From NCBI RefSeq assembly GCF_025273675.1, contig NZ_CP045809.1:4092001-4156000 (forward strand): a DNA stretch of 64,000 nucleotides, read 5' to 3'. Positions 28,604 to 37,925 of this stretch are shown here, in pieces. Within the stretch, counting starts at the first letter, position 1. Every line of letters starts with the position of its first letter. The stretch comes from Gordonia pseudamarae. GTDB taxonomy: Bacteria; Actinomycetota; Actinomycetes; Mycobacteriales; Mycobacteriaceae. Under the pieces are notes generated by a model, which worked only from the letters and a program-made list of their open reading frames with translations, was not told the origin of the DNA and searched no databases. The position numbers were made by a program, and so were the translations under genes.

Positions 28604-29473
28604 TCAGCGCAGAGTCTGGATGATCGCCGAGAAATCCAGATCCGCGTGCTGCTCGGCGAAAGACCGGTACAGCTGTGCCGCATGCGTGCCGAGCGGGGCG
28701 CGGGCCCCGGTGCTGGTGACCGCGTCCATCGCCAGCCCCAGATCCTTGTTCATCAGCGCGGTGGCGAAACCGGGCTTGTAGTCGTTGTTGGCCGGTGAGG
28801 TCGGCACCGGACCCGGCACCGGGCAGTTGGTCTGCACCGCCCAGCAATTGCCGGTGGCGCCGGTGATCACGTCGTACAGCGCCTGATCGGACAGACCCAG
28901 TTTCTCGGCGAGCTTGAACGCCTCGCCGACCGCGATCTGCTGAACGGCCAGCACCATGTTGTTACAGACCTTGGCGGCCTGCCCGGCACCGGTATCACCG
29001 CAGTGAATAATCTTGCCGGCCATCGGATCCAGCGTCGAACGGGCCGCCGAGAAGGCCTCATCGGAACCGCCCACCATGAATGCCAGCGTGCCCGCCACCG
29101 CGCCCTTGACACCGCCGGACACCGGTGCGTCGACCTGTGCGAAGCCGCGGTCGACGGCCTGGGCGTTGATACGCCGGGCATCGTCCACCGAAATGGTCGA
29201 GGAATCGATGAACAGCGCACCGGAGGTGGCCACGGGCAGGATGTCCTCGTACAGGGACTTCACGATGGGCCCGCTCGGGAGCATCGTGATGACCACCTGC
29301 GCGCCCACCACCGCCTCGACCGCCGTGGTGAACACCTTGATGCCGTTGGACTGGGCGATCTCCACCGCCGCGGGCACCGGATCGAAACCGTGTACCGCAT
29401 GCCCGGCCTTCACCAGATTGGCGGCCATCGGGCCACCCATATTGCCCAGTCCCAGAAAAGCTATCGTCGTCAT
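28604..29473 (-). CDS. mmsB: 3-hydroxyisobutyrate dehydrogenase
   Basis: A 289-aa NAD-dependent beta-hydroxyacid dehydrogenase. The Rossmann motif is FLGLGNMGGPMAANL, the substrate motif DAPVSGGVKGA, and the catalytic lysine lies in AGQAAKVCNNM. It oxidises 3-hydroxyisobutyrate to methylmalonate semialdehyde in valine degradation. It is last in the operon mmsA-fadE-mmsB, the order of M. tuberculosis Rv0753c-Rv0751c. The ATG at 29473 was chosen because the fold starts directly there; the open frame extends far upstream without homology. Confidence 0.93.
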   Translation of the reverse strand: MTTIAFLGLGNMGGPMAANLVKAGHAVHGFDPVPAAVEIAQSNGIKVFTTAVEAVVGAQVVITMLPSGPIVKSLYEDILPVATSGALFIDSSTISVDDARRINAQAVDRGFAQVDAPVSGGVKGAVAGTLAFMVGGSDEAFSAARSTLDPMAGKIIHCGDTGAGQAAKVCNNMVLAVQQIAVGEAFKLAEKLGLSDQALYDVITGATGNCWAVQTNCPVPGPVPTSPANNDYKPGFATALMNKDLGLAMDAVTSTGARAPLGTHAAQLYRSFAEQHADLDFSAIIQTLR

Positions 29474-29590
29474 TGGTTCATCGCTTTCGCATTCGGGTTG
29501 TCGGTAGGAACTATTTTCACGCAGTTGCGGGCGTTCGGTGCCGGAGTTGGCCGACGTTCCCCGCGCCGGGATGAGGAGTCCACCATCACG

Positions 29591-29610
29591 GGTCGAGGTG
29601 CGAGGAGCGT
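29591..29610. repeat. Possible short REP-like fragment
   Basis: GGTCGAGGTGCGAGGAGCG in the gap between mmsB and the acyl-CoA dehydrogenase matches one arm tip of the repeat at 25278. The match is short. Confidence 0.35.
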
Positions 29611-29624
29611 CGGCGGAGTGGCGG

Positions 29625-30815
29625 TCAGGCCTCGGCGAACCGGGCGGCGACCGAGCGACCGACCACCACCCGCATGATCTCGTTGGTGCCCTCCAGGATT
29701 CGGTGCACGCGCAGATCCCGCACGATCTTCTCCAGTCCGTACTCGGCCAGATAGCCGTAGCCGCCGTGCAGCTGCAACGCCTGGTCGGCGACCGCGTAGC
29801 AGGCGTCGGTGACGAATCGTTTCGCCATCGCACAGCGTTCGGCCTTGTCGGGGGTACCGGCGTCGAGAGCCCGCGCGGCGTCGTGCAGCATCAGCCTGGA
29901 GGCGTGCAGCGAAGTGGCCATGTCGGCGAGGGTGAAGCGGATGGTCGGTTCGTCGATCAGCTTGCCACCGAACGCCTCACGCGAGGCCACGTACGCCGCC
30001 GCCCGATCGAACGCGGCCTGCGCGCCACCCAGGGAGGAGGCCGCGATGTTGAGCCGGCCACCGTTCAGGCCGTTCATCGCGATACCGAAACCGATCCCCT
30101 CCTTGCCGCCGAGCAGCCGGGACGAGGACACCCGCACGTCGTCGAGGACGACCTGGGCGGTGGGTTGCGCATTCCAGCCCATCTTGCGTTCCTGCGCACC
30201 GAAACTCACCCCCGGGGCATCCCGGTCGACGAGGAACGTCGAGATGCCGCGGGGACCGTCGCCGCCGGTGCGCGCCATGATGACGTACATGTCGGAGGTG
30301 CCCGCACCGGAGATGAACTGCTTGGCCCCGGTCAACACGTACTCGTCGCCGTCGCGGATCGCCCGCGTGGCCAGCGCCGCCGCATCCGAACCGGCACCCG
30401 GTTCGGTCAGGCAGTAGCTGGCCACCGCATCCATCGACGCCAGTCGCGGCACCCAGGTGCGACGCTGCTCGTCGGTGCCGTACTGATCGACCATCCACGT
30501 GCACATGTTGTGAATCGACAGGAACGCACCCACGGCGGGATCCGCATGGGCCAGCGCCTCGAAGATCCGCACCCCGTCGAGCCGGGTCAGGCCGCTGCCA
30601 CCGACATCCTCGGAACAGTAGATCGCGGCCATACCCAGCTCGGCGGCCTCGCGCAGGACGTCGACCGGAAAATGGTGCTTCTCATCCCAGTCGAGTGCAT
30701 ACGGGCCGATCTTCTTGGCCGCGAACGCCGCCGCCGTCTCGGCGATGACGCGGGCGTCGTCGTCGAGAGCGTCGGGGCCGAGCGCGTGGTCGAAAGTCGC
30801 TGTCACAGAACTCAA
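29625..30815 (-). CDS. fadE9: Acyl-CoA dehydrogenase (isobutyryl-CoA dehydrogenase by context)
   Basis: A 396-aa flavoenzyme of the acyl-CoA dehydrogenase family. YCLTEPGAGSDAAAL and VLTGAKQFISGAGTSD line the FAD and substrate sites, ALQLHGGYGYLAEYGLEK is the C-terminal FAD contact, and HRILEGTNEIMRV carries the catalytic glutamate. It would convert isobutyryl-CoA to methacrylyl-CoA in valine breakdown. Its start overlaps the mmsA stop by 4 nt, so the two are coupled. The gap before mmsB is 151 nt and holds a fragment resembling the REP-like element. Confidence 0.9.
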   Translation of the reverse strand: MSSVTATFDHALGPDALDDDARVIAETAAAFAAKKIGPYALDWDEKHHFPVDVLREAAELGMAAIYCSEDVGGSGLTRLDGVRIFEALAHADPAVGAFLSIHNMCTWMVDQYGTDEQRRTWVPRLASMDAVASYCLTEPGAGSDAAALATRAIRDGDEYVLTGAKQFISGAGTSDMYVIMARTGGDGPRGISTFLVDRDAPGVSFGAQERKMGWNAQPTAQVVLDDVRVSSSRLLGGKEGIGFGIAMNGLNGGRLNIAASSLGGAQAAFDRAAAYVASREAFGGKLIDEPTIRFTLADMATSLHASRLMLHDAARALDAGTPDKAERCAMAKRFVTDACYAVADQALQLHGGYGYLAEYGLEKIVRDLRVHRILEGTNEIMRVVVGRSVAARFAEA

Positions 30816-32347
30816 TCCATCGTCGGGATGACGAACTCGGCACCATCCTTGATACCCGAGGGCCAGCGGGTGGTGACGGTCTTGGTCTTGGTGTAGAACT
30901 CGATCGACGCCGGTCCGTGCTGATTGAGGTCGCCGAAACCGGACCGCTTCCAGCCGCCGAAGGTGTAGTACGCCACCGGAACCGGGATGGGCACGTTGAC
31001 GCCGACCATACCGACCTCGACACGGGCGGTGAAGTCACGGGCGGCGTCGCCGTCGCGGGTGAAGATCGCGACCCCGTTGCCGTACTGGTGATCGGTGGCC
31101 AGCGCGAGCGCCTCCTCGTAGTCGGCGGCCCGCACGATCTGCAGGACGGGGCCGAAGATCTCGTCGGTGTAGGTCACCATCTCCTTGGTGACGTGGTCGA
31201 ACAGGGTGGGGCCGATGAAGTAGCCACCCGAGAGATCCTCGTCGCCGAACTGCTGTTCGTCGCTGGCGCGTTCCCGGCCGTCGACGACGAGCTCGGCACC
31301 CTCCTCCACGCCCTTGTCGATGTAGGAGCGCACCCGGGCCAGCGCCGCGCCGGTGACCAGCGGGCCGTAGTCGGCCTTGGGGTCGAGGCTGTGGCCCACG
31401 CGCAACGCGACGACCCGGTCGACGAGCTTGGCGCGCAGGCGGTCCGCGGTCTCCTCCCCCACCGGGACGGCCACCGAGATGGCCATGCAACGCTCGCCCG
31501 CACTACCGTAACCGGCGCCGATCAACGCATCGACCGCCTGGTCGAGGTCGGCGTCGGGCATGATGATCATGTGGTTCTTGGCGCCGCCGAAGCACTGCGA
31601 ACGCTTTCCGTGGGCGGCGGCCGTCGAGTAGATGTACTGGGCGATGTCGGAGCTGCCGACAAAGCCGAGTGCCTTCACGTCGGGGTGGGTCAGCAGCGCG
31701 TCGACGGCTTCCTTGTCACCGTTCACGACCTGGAACACACCGTCGGGCAGCCCGGCCTGGGTGAACAGTTCGGCCAGCCGCACCGGCACGGAGGGGTCGC
31801 GCTCGCTCGGCTTAAGGATGAAGGCGTTGCCGCAGGCGAGGGCGGGGCCGGCCTTCCACAGCGGGATCATCGCCGGGAAGTTGAACGGGGTGATGCCGGC
31901 GACCACGCCTAGCGGCTGGCGGATCGAGTGGATGTCGATGCCCGGGCCGGCGCCTTCGGTGAAGCTGCCCTTGAGCAGGTGCGGGATGCCGACGGAGAAC
32001 TCGATGACCTCGATGCCGCGCTGGATGTCGCCGAGGGCGTCGGCGTGGGTCTTGCCGTGTTCGGAGCTGAGCAGGGTGGCCAGTTCGTCGGCGTTCTGGT
32101 TGACCAGGTCGATAAACCGCATGAGGACACGGGCCCGGCGCTGCGGGTTCCAGGTGGCCCAGCCGCGCTGCGCCTCGACCGCGGTGGCGACAGCGGCCGA
32201 CACCTCCTCGGCGGAGGCCAGCGGAACCCGGGCCTGGACCGCACCGGTGCTGGGGTCGAAGACGTCGGCCTGGCGACCTTCGGTGACCGTCACGGCGGCA
32301 CCGTTCAGGTAATGCGGAATGCTTCGGATCTCTGTGAGTTGCGTCAT
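30812..32347 (-). CDS. mmsA: Methylmalonate-semialdehyde dehydrogenase (CoA-acylating)
   Basis: A 511-aa aldehyde dehydrogenase superfamily enzyme. The catalytic cysteine is in GSAGERCMAISV, preceded by QCFGGAKNHMIIMPDADLD, and the NAD-binding region includes PFNFPAMIPLWK. These are typical of the CoA-acylating MMSDH type, which turns methylmalonate semialdehyde into propionyl-CoA. The start at 32347 matches the family; an upstream ATG at 32473 would add an unrelated tail. It is the first gene of mmsA-fadE9-mmsB. A strong 18-bp palindrome lies 135 nt upstream. Confidence 0.95.
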   Translation of the reverse strand: MTQLTEIRSIPHYLNGAAVTVTEGRQADVFDPSTGAVQARVPLASAEEVSAAVATAVEAQRGWATWNPQRRARVLMRFIDLVNQNADELATLLSSEHGKTHADALGDIQRGIEVIEFSVGIPHLLKGSFTEGAGPGIDIHSIRQPLGVVAGITPFNFPAMIPLWKAGPALACGNAFILKPSERDPSVPVRLAELFTQAGLPDGVFQVVNGDKEAVDALLTHPDVKALGFVGSSDIAQYIYSTAAAHGKRSQCFGGAKNHMIIMPDADLDQAVDALIGAGYGSAGERCMAISVAVPVGEETADRLRAKLVDRVVALRVGHSLDPKADYGPLVTGAALARVRSYIDKGVEEGAELVVDGRERASDEQQFGDEDLSGGYFIGPTLFDHVTKEMVTYTDEIFGPVLQIVRAADYEEALALATDHQYGNGVAIFTRDGDAARDFTARVEVGMVGVNVPIPVPVAYYTFGGWKRSGFGDLNQHGPASIEFYTKTKTVTTRWPSGIKDGAEFVIPTMD

Positions 32348-32482
32348 ATTATTCAGCCTTTCGCGGTGCGCCGCTGATCCCGCCGAGCGGAACGCGGCAT
32401 GACATGGTGCACGCATCGGAGCCGATGATCTGCACGTCCGGCACTGTTCGCCAGGGCGCGCGCTGTGGCCCACGACTCACAA

Positions 32483-32500
32483 TACTAGGACATCCTAGTA
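32483..32500. promoter_or_regulatory. 18-bp perfect-arm palindrome, candidate operator for mmsA and/or flavodoxin
   Basis: TACTAGGA-CA-TCCTAGTA has two perfect 8-bp arms in the divergent gap between mmsA (start 32347) and the flavodoxin gene (start 32588). Size and symmetry suit a GntR- or TetR-type dimer. Which protein binds is unknown. Confidence 0.6.
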
Positions 32501-32587
32501 AATTTGCCCAGCCCCGACTACCTGCGTGTATTCAAGACTCAGGGTCGGCTGGGGTAGCCTGCCTCACAACGAAAGGAGAGCTGCCAC

Positions 32588-33043
32588 ATGTCCGTCGTCA
32601 TCCTTTACGGAACAGAGAGCGGCAACGCGGAGATCGTCGCCGATTCAGTGGCCGACGTCCTCACCAGCTACGACCCGTCGATCTACGACATGAGCGACTA
32701 CGCTGTCGAAGACCTCGACGCCGCCGATTTCTACGTCATCGTCTGCTCGACCTACGGCGACGGCGAACTGCCGACCGGCGCCGAACCGTTCGCCGAAGAA
32801 CTCGACGAGAAGAAGCCCGACCTGACCGGCCTGAAGTTCGCCGTGTTCGGGCTCGGCGACTCGATCTACGACGAGACGTTCAACCACGGCGGCGAGATCA
32901 TGGCCAAGAAGCTCAGTGACCTCGGCGCCACCCAGGTGGGCGACCACGGTCGGCACGACGCGGCGTCCGCGATCAAGCCGACCTTGCAGGCCGAGGAATG
33001 GGCCGGAGCGCTCACCTCGGTCATCGATTCGGTCACCGCCTGA
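32588..33043 (+). CDS. Flavodoxin (MioC-like)
   Basis: A 151-aa flavodoxin-like domain that binds FMN. The phosphate loop is LYGTESGNAEIVA, the first flavin loop STYGDGELPTGAEPF and the second VFGLGDSIYDETF. This MioC/sulfite-reductase-flavoprotein type is a single-domain electron carrier. AAGGAGAG lies 8 nt before the ATG. It could serve as electron partner of oxidoreductases such as that at 23017, but nothing nearby proves that. Divergent from the valine operon. Confidence 0.9.
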   Translation: MSVVILYGTESGNAEIVADSVADVLTSYDPSIYDMSDYAVEDLDAADFYVIVCSTYGDGELPTGAEPFAEELDEKKPDLTGLKFAVFGLGDSIYDETFNHGGEIMAKKLSDLGATQVGDHGRHDAASAIKPTLQAEEWAGALTSVIDSVTA

Positions 33044-33129
33044 CCCGTCAGAGGCACCACCGGCGTACTTCACACCAACAATCTGACAAGACGGGCCTGT
33101 TGCTCGTTGTTGCCGCCGGTGTTGCCCCT

Positions 33130-33135
33130 TACGGT
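33130..33135 (+). promoter_or_regulatory. Candidate -10 box, leaderless transcript
   Basis: TACGGT, 6 nt before the ATG at 33142. Confidence 0.4.
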
Positions 33136-33141
33136 ATTCTC

Positions 33142-33495
33142 ATGCACCAACCCGCCGGCCGCTGTTGCCCAGAGCCCCCCGCTGCCGTGCGGTCCTCCGG
33201 CACCGCGAATTGCCCGCACCGGACAGAACTCGAACGGCTCGCCACGCTCGACACGGACACCATCGACGCCGCCCTACTCGGTGCGCGCGCACTGTATCCA
33301 CTGATCTCCGAGGCCGTCGACCAGTACCTCGACCTCGACGACCAGGCCGATGCCGCGTTCGCCGCCGGCAACACCGACGATGCGATGTACCTGCACCAGG
33401 AAGCCTCCGCATGGCGCGCGACGGTGACCGTGCTCAAACAGATCGAGTCACGCGGGCACCGGGCCGACAGCACCCCACAGGCCGGCATCGCATGA
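33142..33495 (+). CDS. Small hypothetical protein upstream of SixA-like phosphatase
   Basis: A 117-aa protein with no recognised family. It begins with a Cys/Pro-rich stretch and continues with a helical acidic region (LDTDTIDAALLGARALYPLI, then YLDLDDQADAAFAAGNTDD). No signal peptide or membrane segment is seen. The start at 33142 is chosen from a TACGGT -10 box 6 nt upstream, which fits leaderless initiation. The stop overlaps the next gene's start (ATGA), so the two are translated together. Confidence 0.7.
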   Translation: MHQPAGRCCPEPPAAVRSSGTANCPHRTELERLATLDTDTIDAALLGARALYPLISEAVDQYLDLDDQADAAFAAGNTDDAMYLHQEASAWRATVTVLKQIESRGHRADSTPQAGIA

Positions 33496-33974
33496 GCGGC
33501 CGGACCCTCGTGCTGATGCGCCACGGCAAATCCGGCTATCCGCCGGATGTGTGGGACCACGACCGTCCCCTCGCCGACCGAGGCATCAGTCAGGCCGCCC
33601 TCGCCGGCGACTGGATGTCCGACGACGGGCTGAGCATCGATCTGGTGCTGTGTTCCACCGCCACCCGCACCCGGCAGACCCTGATGCGGACGGGCATCGA
33701 CGCGCCGGTCGACTACGTCGAGGACATCTACGGCGGCGCTCCGTTCGAGATCCTGGAGGCGCTGCGCATCCACGTACCCGACGACGCGAGGACCGTGCTG
33801 GTCGTCGGGCACGAACCGGGTATGCCGGCCACCGCGCTGACCCTGGACCCCGACGGCGAGATCGACCGCTTCCCCACCTCGGCGTACGCGATCGTCGATG
33901 TGTCGGTGCCGTGGGCCGAGATCGGCCTGCGGCCGGGCGGCGGCACACTCCGCGCGCTGCGCATCCCCCGGTAG
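33492..33974 (+). CDS. SixA-like histidine phosphatase
   Basis: A 160-aa member of the histidine phosphatase (phosphoglycerate mutase-like) superfamily. The catalytic RHG is in LVLMRHGKSGY; the second arginine is in CSTATRTRQTL and the second histidine in VVGHEPGM. Short proteins of this type (SixA/Rv1276c class) act on phosphohistidine or small phosphoesters. No signal peptide, so cytosolic. Its start overlaps the upstream small gene by 4 nt. Confidence 0.9.
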   Translation: MSGRTLVLMRHGKSGYPPDVWDHDRPLADRGISQAALAGDWMSDDGLSIDLVLCSTATRTRQTLMRTGIDAPVDYVEDIYGGAPFEILEALRIHVPDDARTVLVVGHEPGMPATALTLDPDGEIDRFPTSAYAIVDVSVPWAEIGLRPGGGTLRALRIPR

Positions 33975-34024
33975 TCGACCCGACACTTCCGCATCGGGCG
34001 CCCGCTGGCGTACCATGGATTGCG

Positions 34025-34051
34025 AAATTCATCAATCCGTTAATTCATCAA
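34025..34051. promoter_or_regulatory. Direct repeat upstream of arsR-sulP
   Basis: AAATTCATCAA (34025-34035) and TAATTCATCAA (34041-34051) are spaced 16 bp apart, just before the ArsR start. This AT-rich patch in GC-rich DNA is a likely promoter/operator for autoregulation. Confidence 0.45.
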
Positions 34052-34063
34052 CCAGGGGGCGGT

Positions 34064-34429
34064 GTGCCGTACACACATCCCGATCAGCCGCTGTACGAGA
34101 TCAAAGCCAACCTGTTCAAGGCGCTGGCCCACCCCGCCCGCATCCGGGTGCTCGAGGTACTGACCGCCGGCATCGGCCCGACCCCGGTCAGCGAACTGCT
34201 CGCGGCCACCGAACTCGAGCCGTCCTCGCTGTCCCAGCACCTCGGCGTACTCAAACGCCACAAGGTGGTCACCAGCGCCCGCTCCGGCAATGCCGTCTAC
34301 TACCAGCTCGCCCATCCGTCCATCCGTGAACTGCTGGTGATCGCCCGCATGTTCCTCGCCGACACCCTTGCCGCACAACGAGATCAATTCGACGCCATCG
34401 CATCGCTACCGCCGGTGACGCGGGCATGA
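34064..34429 (+). CDS. ArsR-family regulator upstream of SulP transporter
   Basis: A 121-aa ArsR-type winged helix: FKALAHPARIRVLEVLTAG, then LEPSSLSQHLGVLKRHKVV as recognition helix and the wing with AVYYQLAHPSI. The GTG at 34064 follows GGGGG. No metal-binding cysteines are present. Its stop overlaps the SulP start (ATGA), so it is coupled to the transporter and probably controls it. ArsR-SulP pairs of this kind occur widely in actinobacteria. AT-rich direct repeats upstream are a plausible operator. Confidence 0.87.
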   Translation: MPYTHPDQPLYEIKANLFKALAHPARIRVLEVLTAGIGPTPVSELLAATELEPSSLSQHLGVLKRHKVVTSARSGNAVYYQLAHPSIRELLVIARMFLADTLAAQRDQFDAIASLPPVTRA

Positions 34430-36108
34430 GCGGCCCGGGTCCGGCGAGTGTGCTTCGGCGAGGCACCCGATTCCTGCCCCGCCCCAGCGACTACACCCAA
34501 CTGCGCTCGAGCTGGCGCACCGACATCATCGCCGGGGTCACCGTCGGTGTCGTCGCGCTGCCGCTCGCACTGGCCTTCGGCATCTCCTCCGGCGTGGGCG
34601 CCGCCGCCGGACTGATCACCGCCGTCGTCGCGGGCCTGGTGGCCGCGGTGTTCGGCGGATCCCACGTTCAGGTATCCGGGCCGACCGGTGCGATGGCGGT
34701 AATCCTCGCGCCGATCGTCGCGCAGCACGGTCTGGGGAGCATCGCGATCGTGACCATCATGGCCGGGCTGATCGTATTCGCCGCCGGGATCGTCGGGCTG
34801 GGCCGGGCCGTCACATTCATCCCGTGGCCGGTCATCGAGGGATTCACGCTCGGTATCGCGGCGATCATCTTTCTGCAGCAGGTCCCGGCGGCATTCGGCA
34901 CCACCGCGCCGTCCGGCGAACGCACCCTCGTCGCCGCGATCGACGTTGTCGCACATACACAGTGGGAACGGACGCTGCCCGCGCTCGGGGTGGTCGCGGC
35001 CGTCGCCGCGTTCATGCTGATCCTGCCGCGAATCCATCGGTCGATCCCCGAATCGCTGACCGCCGTCGTCGTGGTGGCCGTCGCCGCCGGGCTCCTGCAC
35101 CTCGATGTGGCACAGATCGGCGAGCTGCCGTCCGAACTACCCGCACCCACCCTGCCGGACATCGACCCCGGGGCACTCGGGTCGCTGGCCGGGTCCGCGG
35201 CGGCCATCGCCGCACTCGCCGCCATCGAATCGCTGCTGTCGGCGCGCGTCGCCGCCACCATGACGCCGTCCGGACCCACGGGGGCACCCGCCACCGCGTA
35301 CGACCCCGATCGCGAGCTCACCGGCCAGGGACTCGCATCGGTGGCCTCGGGCCTGTTCGGCGGGATGCCCGCCACCGGTGCGATCGCCCGCACCGCGGTC
35401 AACGTGCGCGCCGGGGCACGTACCCGGGTCGCGGCGATCGTGCACGCACTGGTGCTCCTGGCCGTGGTCTACCTGGCCACCGGCCCGGTCTCCGCCATAC
35501 CGCTCGCCGCACTGGCCGGGGTACTGATGGTGACCTCGTTCCGGATGATCTCGCTGCACACCGTGCGGTCGATCCTGCGATCAACCCGCGCCGACGCGGC
35601 GATCTTCCTCGTGACCGCGATCATCACCATCTGCTTCGATCTGATCGAGGCCGTGCAGATCGGGATCGTGGTGGCCGCGTTCTTCGCGCTGCGCCAACTC
35701 GCCCATCGCTCGAGTGTCACCCGCGAACCGCTTCCCGGCCAACCCCTGCCCGGCGACGAACACATCGCCCTCCTGCGCGTGGACGGTGCCATGTTCTTCG
35801 GTGCTGCCGAACGTATTTCGTCGGCGATCACCACCGGCGCCGAGGACGACCCGGACATGCGCGTGGTGATCATCCGGTTGTCCCATCTCGGGATGCTCGA
35901 CGCGACCGGGGCCCACACGCTCGCGCAGATCGTCGGCGACCTCGAGGGCCGCGGCATCACCGTCATCCTCAAAGGCGCGCAGGACGAACACCACCGATTA
36001 CTCAGCGGTGTCGGCGTCTTCGACTCGCTACGGCACAAGAACCACCTGATGAACGATCTCGACGACGCCGTTCGCCACGCCCGCAGGCACGTCGCCACGC
36101 CCGGCTGA
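34426..36108 (+). CDS. SulP-family anion transporter with STAS domain
   Basis: A 560-aa SLC26/SulP protein. About 10-14 membrane helices (residues 25-400) carry the family segments VGVVALPLALAFGISSGV and VSGPTGAMAVIL. A cytoplasmic STAS domain (about 430-545) has RVDGAMFFGAAERI and the phosphoryl-site-like LGMLDATGAHTL. It would import sulfate, bicarbonate or another anion; the ion cannot be told. Translationally coupled to the ArsR gene. Confidence 0.92.
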   Translation: MSGPGPASVLRRGTRFLPRPSDYTQLRSSWRTDIIAGVTVGVVALPLALAFGISSGVGAAAGLITAVVAGLVAAVFGGSHVQVSGPTGAMAVILAPIVAQHGLGSIAIVTIMAGLIVFAAGIVGLGRAVTFIPWPVIEGFTLGIAAIIFLQQVPAAFGTTAPSGERTLVAAIDVVAHTQWERTLPALGVVAAVAAFMLILPRIHRSIPESLTAVVVVAVAAGLLHLDVAQIGELPSELPAPTLPDIDPGALGSLAGSAAAIAALAAIESLLSARVAATMTPSGPTGAPATAYDPDRELTGQGLASVASGLFGGMPATGAIARTAVNVRAGARTRVAAIVHALVLLAVVYLATGPVSAIPLAALAGVLMVTSFRMISLHTVRSILRSTRADAAIFLVTAIITICFDLIEAVQIGIVVAAFFALRQLAHRSSVTREPLPGQPLPGDEHIALLRVDGAMFFGAAERISSAITTGAEDDPDMRVVIIRLSHLGMLDATGAHTLAQIVGDLEGRGITVILKGAQDEHHRLLSGVGVFDSLRHKNHLMNDLDDAVRHARRHVATPG

Positions 36109-36148
36109 CGGCCAGATCCGCACTGCGCGCACGCGCGTTCATGGTGGG

Positions 36149-37687
36149 ATGGGAGGCATGAACGATGGACTTGTCGTCACCACATCGCACGGATCGTACC
36201 GGGGCGCCCGGGGATCCGGCGCCGACGTGTGGAAGGGCATCCGGTACGCCCGGGCCCGGCGCTGGCGGCGCGCCGAGCCACCCGCACCGCACACCGAGAT
36301 CATCGAGGCGACCACATACGGGGCGGTGTGCCCGCAGGCCCTGATCCCGGGCATCGACCTCGGCAAGGACGCCACGTTCAGCGAGGACTGCCTGTTCCTG
36401 AACGTGTGGCGTCCCACTGTCGTCACGCCCGGGGCGTCGCTGCCGGTGATGGTATGGATCCACGGCGGGGCGTACGTGTTCGGTTCGGGAAGCCAGGGCC
36501 TGTACGACGCGACCACGCTGGCGGTCGACGGGCAGGTCGTCGTCGTCACCGTCAACTACCGGCTCGGCGCGCTCGGCTTCGCCGATCTGTCCACCTTCAA
36601 CGAACCCGGGCACACGCGGTTCGAGTCGAACGCCGCGATGAGCGATGTGCTGGCCGCACTGACCTGGGTGCGGGCCGAGATCGCCGGATTCGGCGGCGAC
36701 CCCGAGAATGTCACCGTCTTCGGCGAGTCCGCCGGCGCCGGCATCGTCACCACCCTGCTCACCATGCCCGCGGCCGAGAACCTGTTCCACCGGGCCATCG
36801 CCGAGAGCTCACCCGCCACCTCGGTATACGGCGGCGAACGGGCCGCCAAGGTGGCCGGCAACCTGCTGTCGGTGCTCGGGATCGGGGTCCGCGACGTGGC
36901 GCGGTTGCATGACCTCGACATCCGGCAGATCCTGCCCGCCACGATGAAGGTGTACGGGCAGGTTCCGGAGGAGACACCGGGCACGCTCGCGTTCGCGCCG
37001 GTCGTCGACGGCGACCTCCTGCCCCGGCACCCGATGGACGTGTACCGGGCCGGCGAATCGATGTCCGTGCCGCTGCTGATCGGCACCAACAAGGACGAGG
37101 CCGCGCTGTTCACACTGATGCGGCCGCCGCTGATGCCGGTGAAGATTCCCGAGATCAAGCGGATGTTCGACACCATCCGCGCCGAGGACCCCACCGCGGC
37201 GGTCCCCACCAGGGAATCGCTGTCCACGGCGTACGCCGGGGCCAGTACCAAGGTGGCCGGGCTCGGGATCGCCCGCGACATCGCCTTCCGCATGCCGACG
37301 GTGTGGCTGGCCGAGGCACACGGCCGCCATTCACCCGTATACCTGTACCGATTCGACTGGGCCACAAAGGTCATGAAGGCCCTGCAGATGGGCGCGACAC
37401 ACGCGACCGAACTGCCGTACGTGTGGGGCAACCCGTTGACCGGGCCCGCCGGGGTCGCGTTCCGCCTCGACGGACGCAAGACCGGTGAGGACGTCTCCCA
37501 CAGGATGCGCCGGCGCTGGACTGCGTTCGCACACCTCGGCATCCCGTCGGGCGTCGAACCGCAGTGGCCCGCCTTCGACGAGGAATGCCGCTCGACACTG
37601 GTCATCGACGCCACCGACCGTGTTGTCGACGACCTGGACGCCGCCATCCGGCGGGTGTGGGGTGATCAGACCCTGCACTTTCGGTGA
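36149..37687 (+). CDS. Type B carboxylesterase
   Basis: A 512-aa alpha/beta-hydrolase of the carboxylesterase/lipase type B family. The nucleophile elbow is FGESAGAGIVTT, the oxyanion hole MVWIHGGAYVFGSG, and the N-terminal signature EDCLFLNVWRP; the catalytic His probably lies in GATHATELPYVW. No signal peptide is seen, so it should be cytosolic. The ATGs at 36149 and 36158 are both possible; GGGAGG lies between them. Substrate unknown. Single-gene unit. Confidence 0.9.
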   Translation: MGGMNDGLVVTTSHGSYRGARGSGADVWKGIRYARARRWRRAEPPAPHTEIIEATTYGAVCPQALIPGIDLGKDATFSEDCLFLNVWRPTVVTPGASLPVMVWIHGGAYVFGSGSQGLYDATTLAVDGQVVVVTVNYRLGALGFADLSTFNEPGHTRFESNAAMSDVLAALTWVRAEIAGFGGDPENVTVFGESAGAGIVTTLLTMPAAENLFHRAIAESSPATSVYGGERAAKVAGNLLSVLGIGVRDVARLHDLDIRQILPATMKVYGQVPEETPGTLAFAPVVDGDLLPRHPMDVYRAGESMSVPLLIGTNKDEAALFTLMRPPLMPVKIPEIKRMFDTIRAEDPTAAVPTRESLSTAYAGASTKVAGLGIARDIAFRMPTVWLAEAHGRHSPVYLYRFDWATKVMKALQMGATHATELPYVWGNPLTGPAGVAFRLDGRKTGEDVSHRMRRRWTAFAHLGIPSGVEPQWPAFDEECRSTLVIDATDRVVDDLDAAIRRVWGDQTLHFR

Positions 37688-37925
37688 CCGCACCCGCGAA
37701 GACCGATCGACGCCACAGCCCGGCGGTCCACCGAAACCCGATCTCCCGCCTCCATACGTCGTGACGTCCCGGGTCCGGCATTTCCGGGTTTGGGGCTTCT
37801 GGGTCCTACGCGTCTGGCCGGGCTCAGCCTCCGTGACAGGGGCGACAGGGAGCGGCCGGCTCGGCACTGTCGCCGTCCGGAAAACTATAGGTGACCGGCA
37901 GGTGCGGCGGCGCCGACGCCACCGA

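Noticed and set aside
32548..32570. IdeR iron box upstream of the flavodoxin gene
   Set aside because: The stretch CTGGGGTAGCCTGCCTCAC matches only about half of the 19-bp consensus; too weak to claim iron control.
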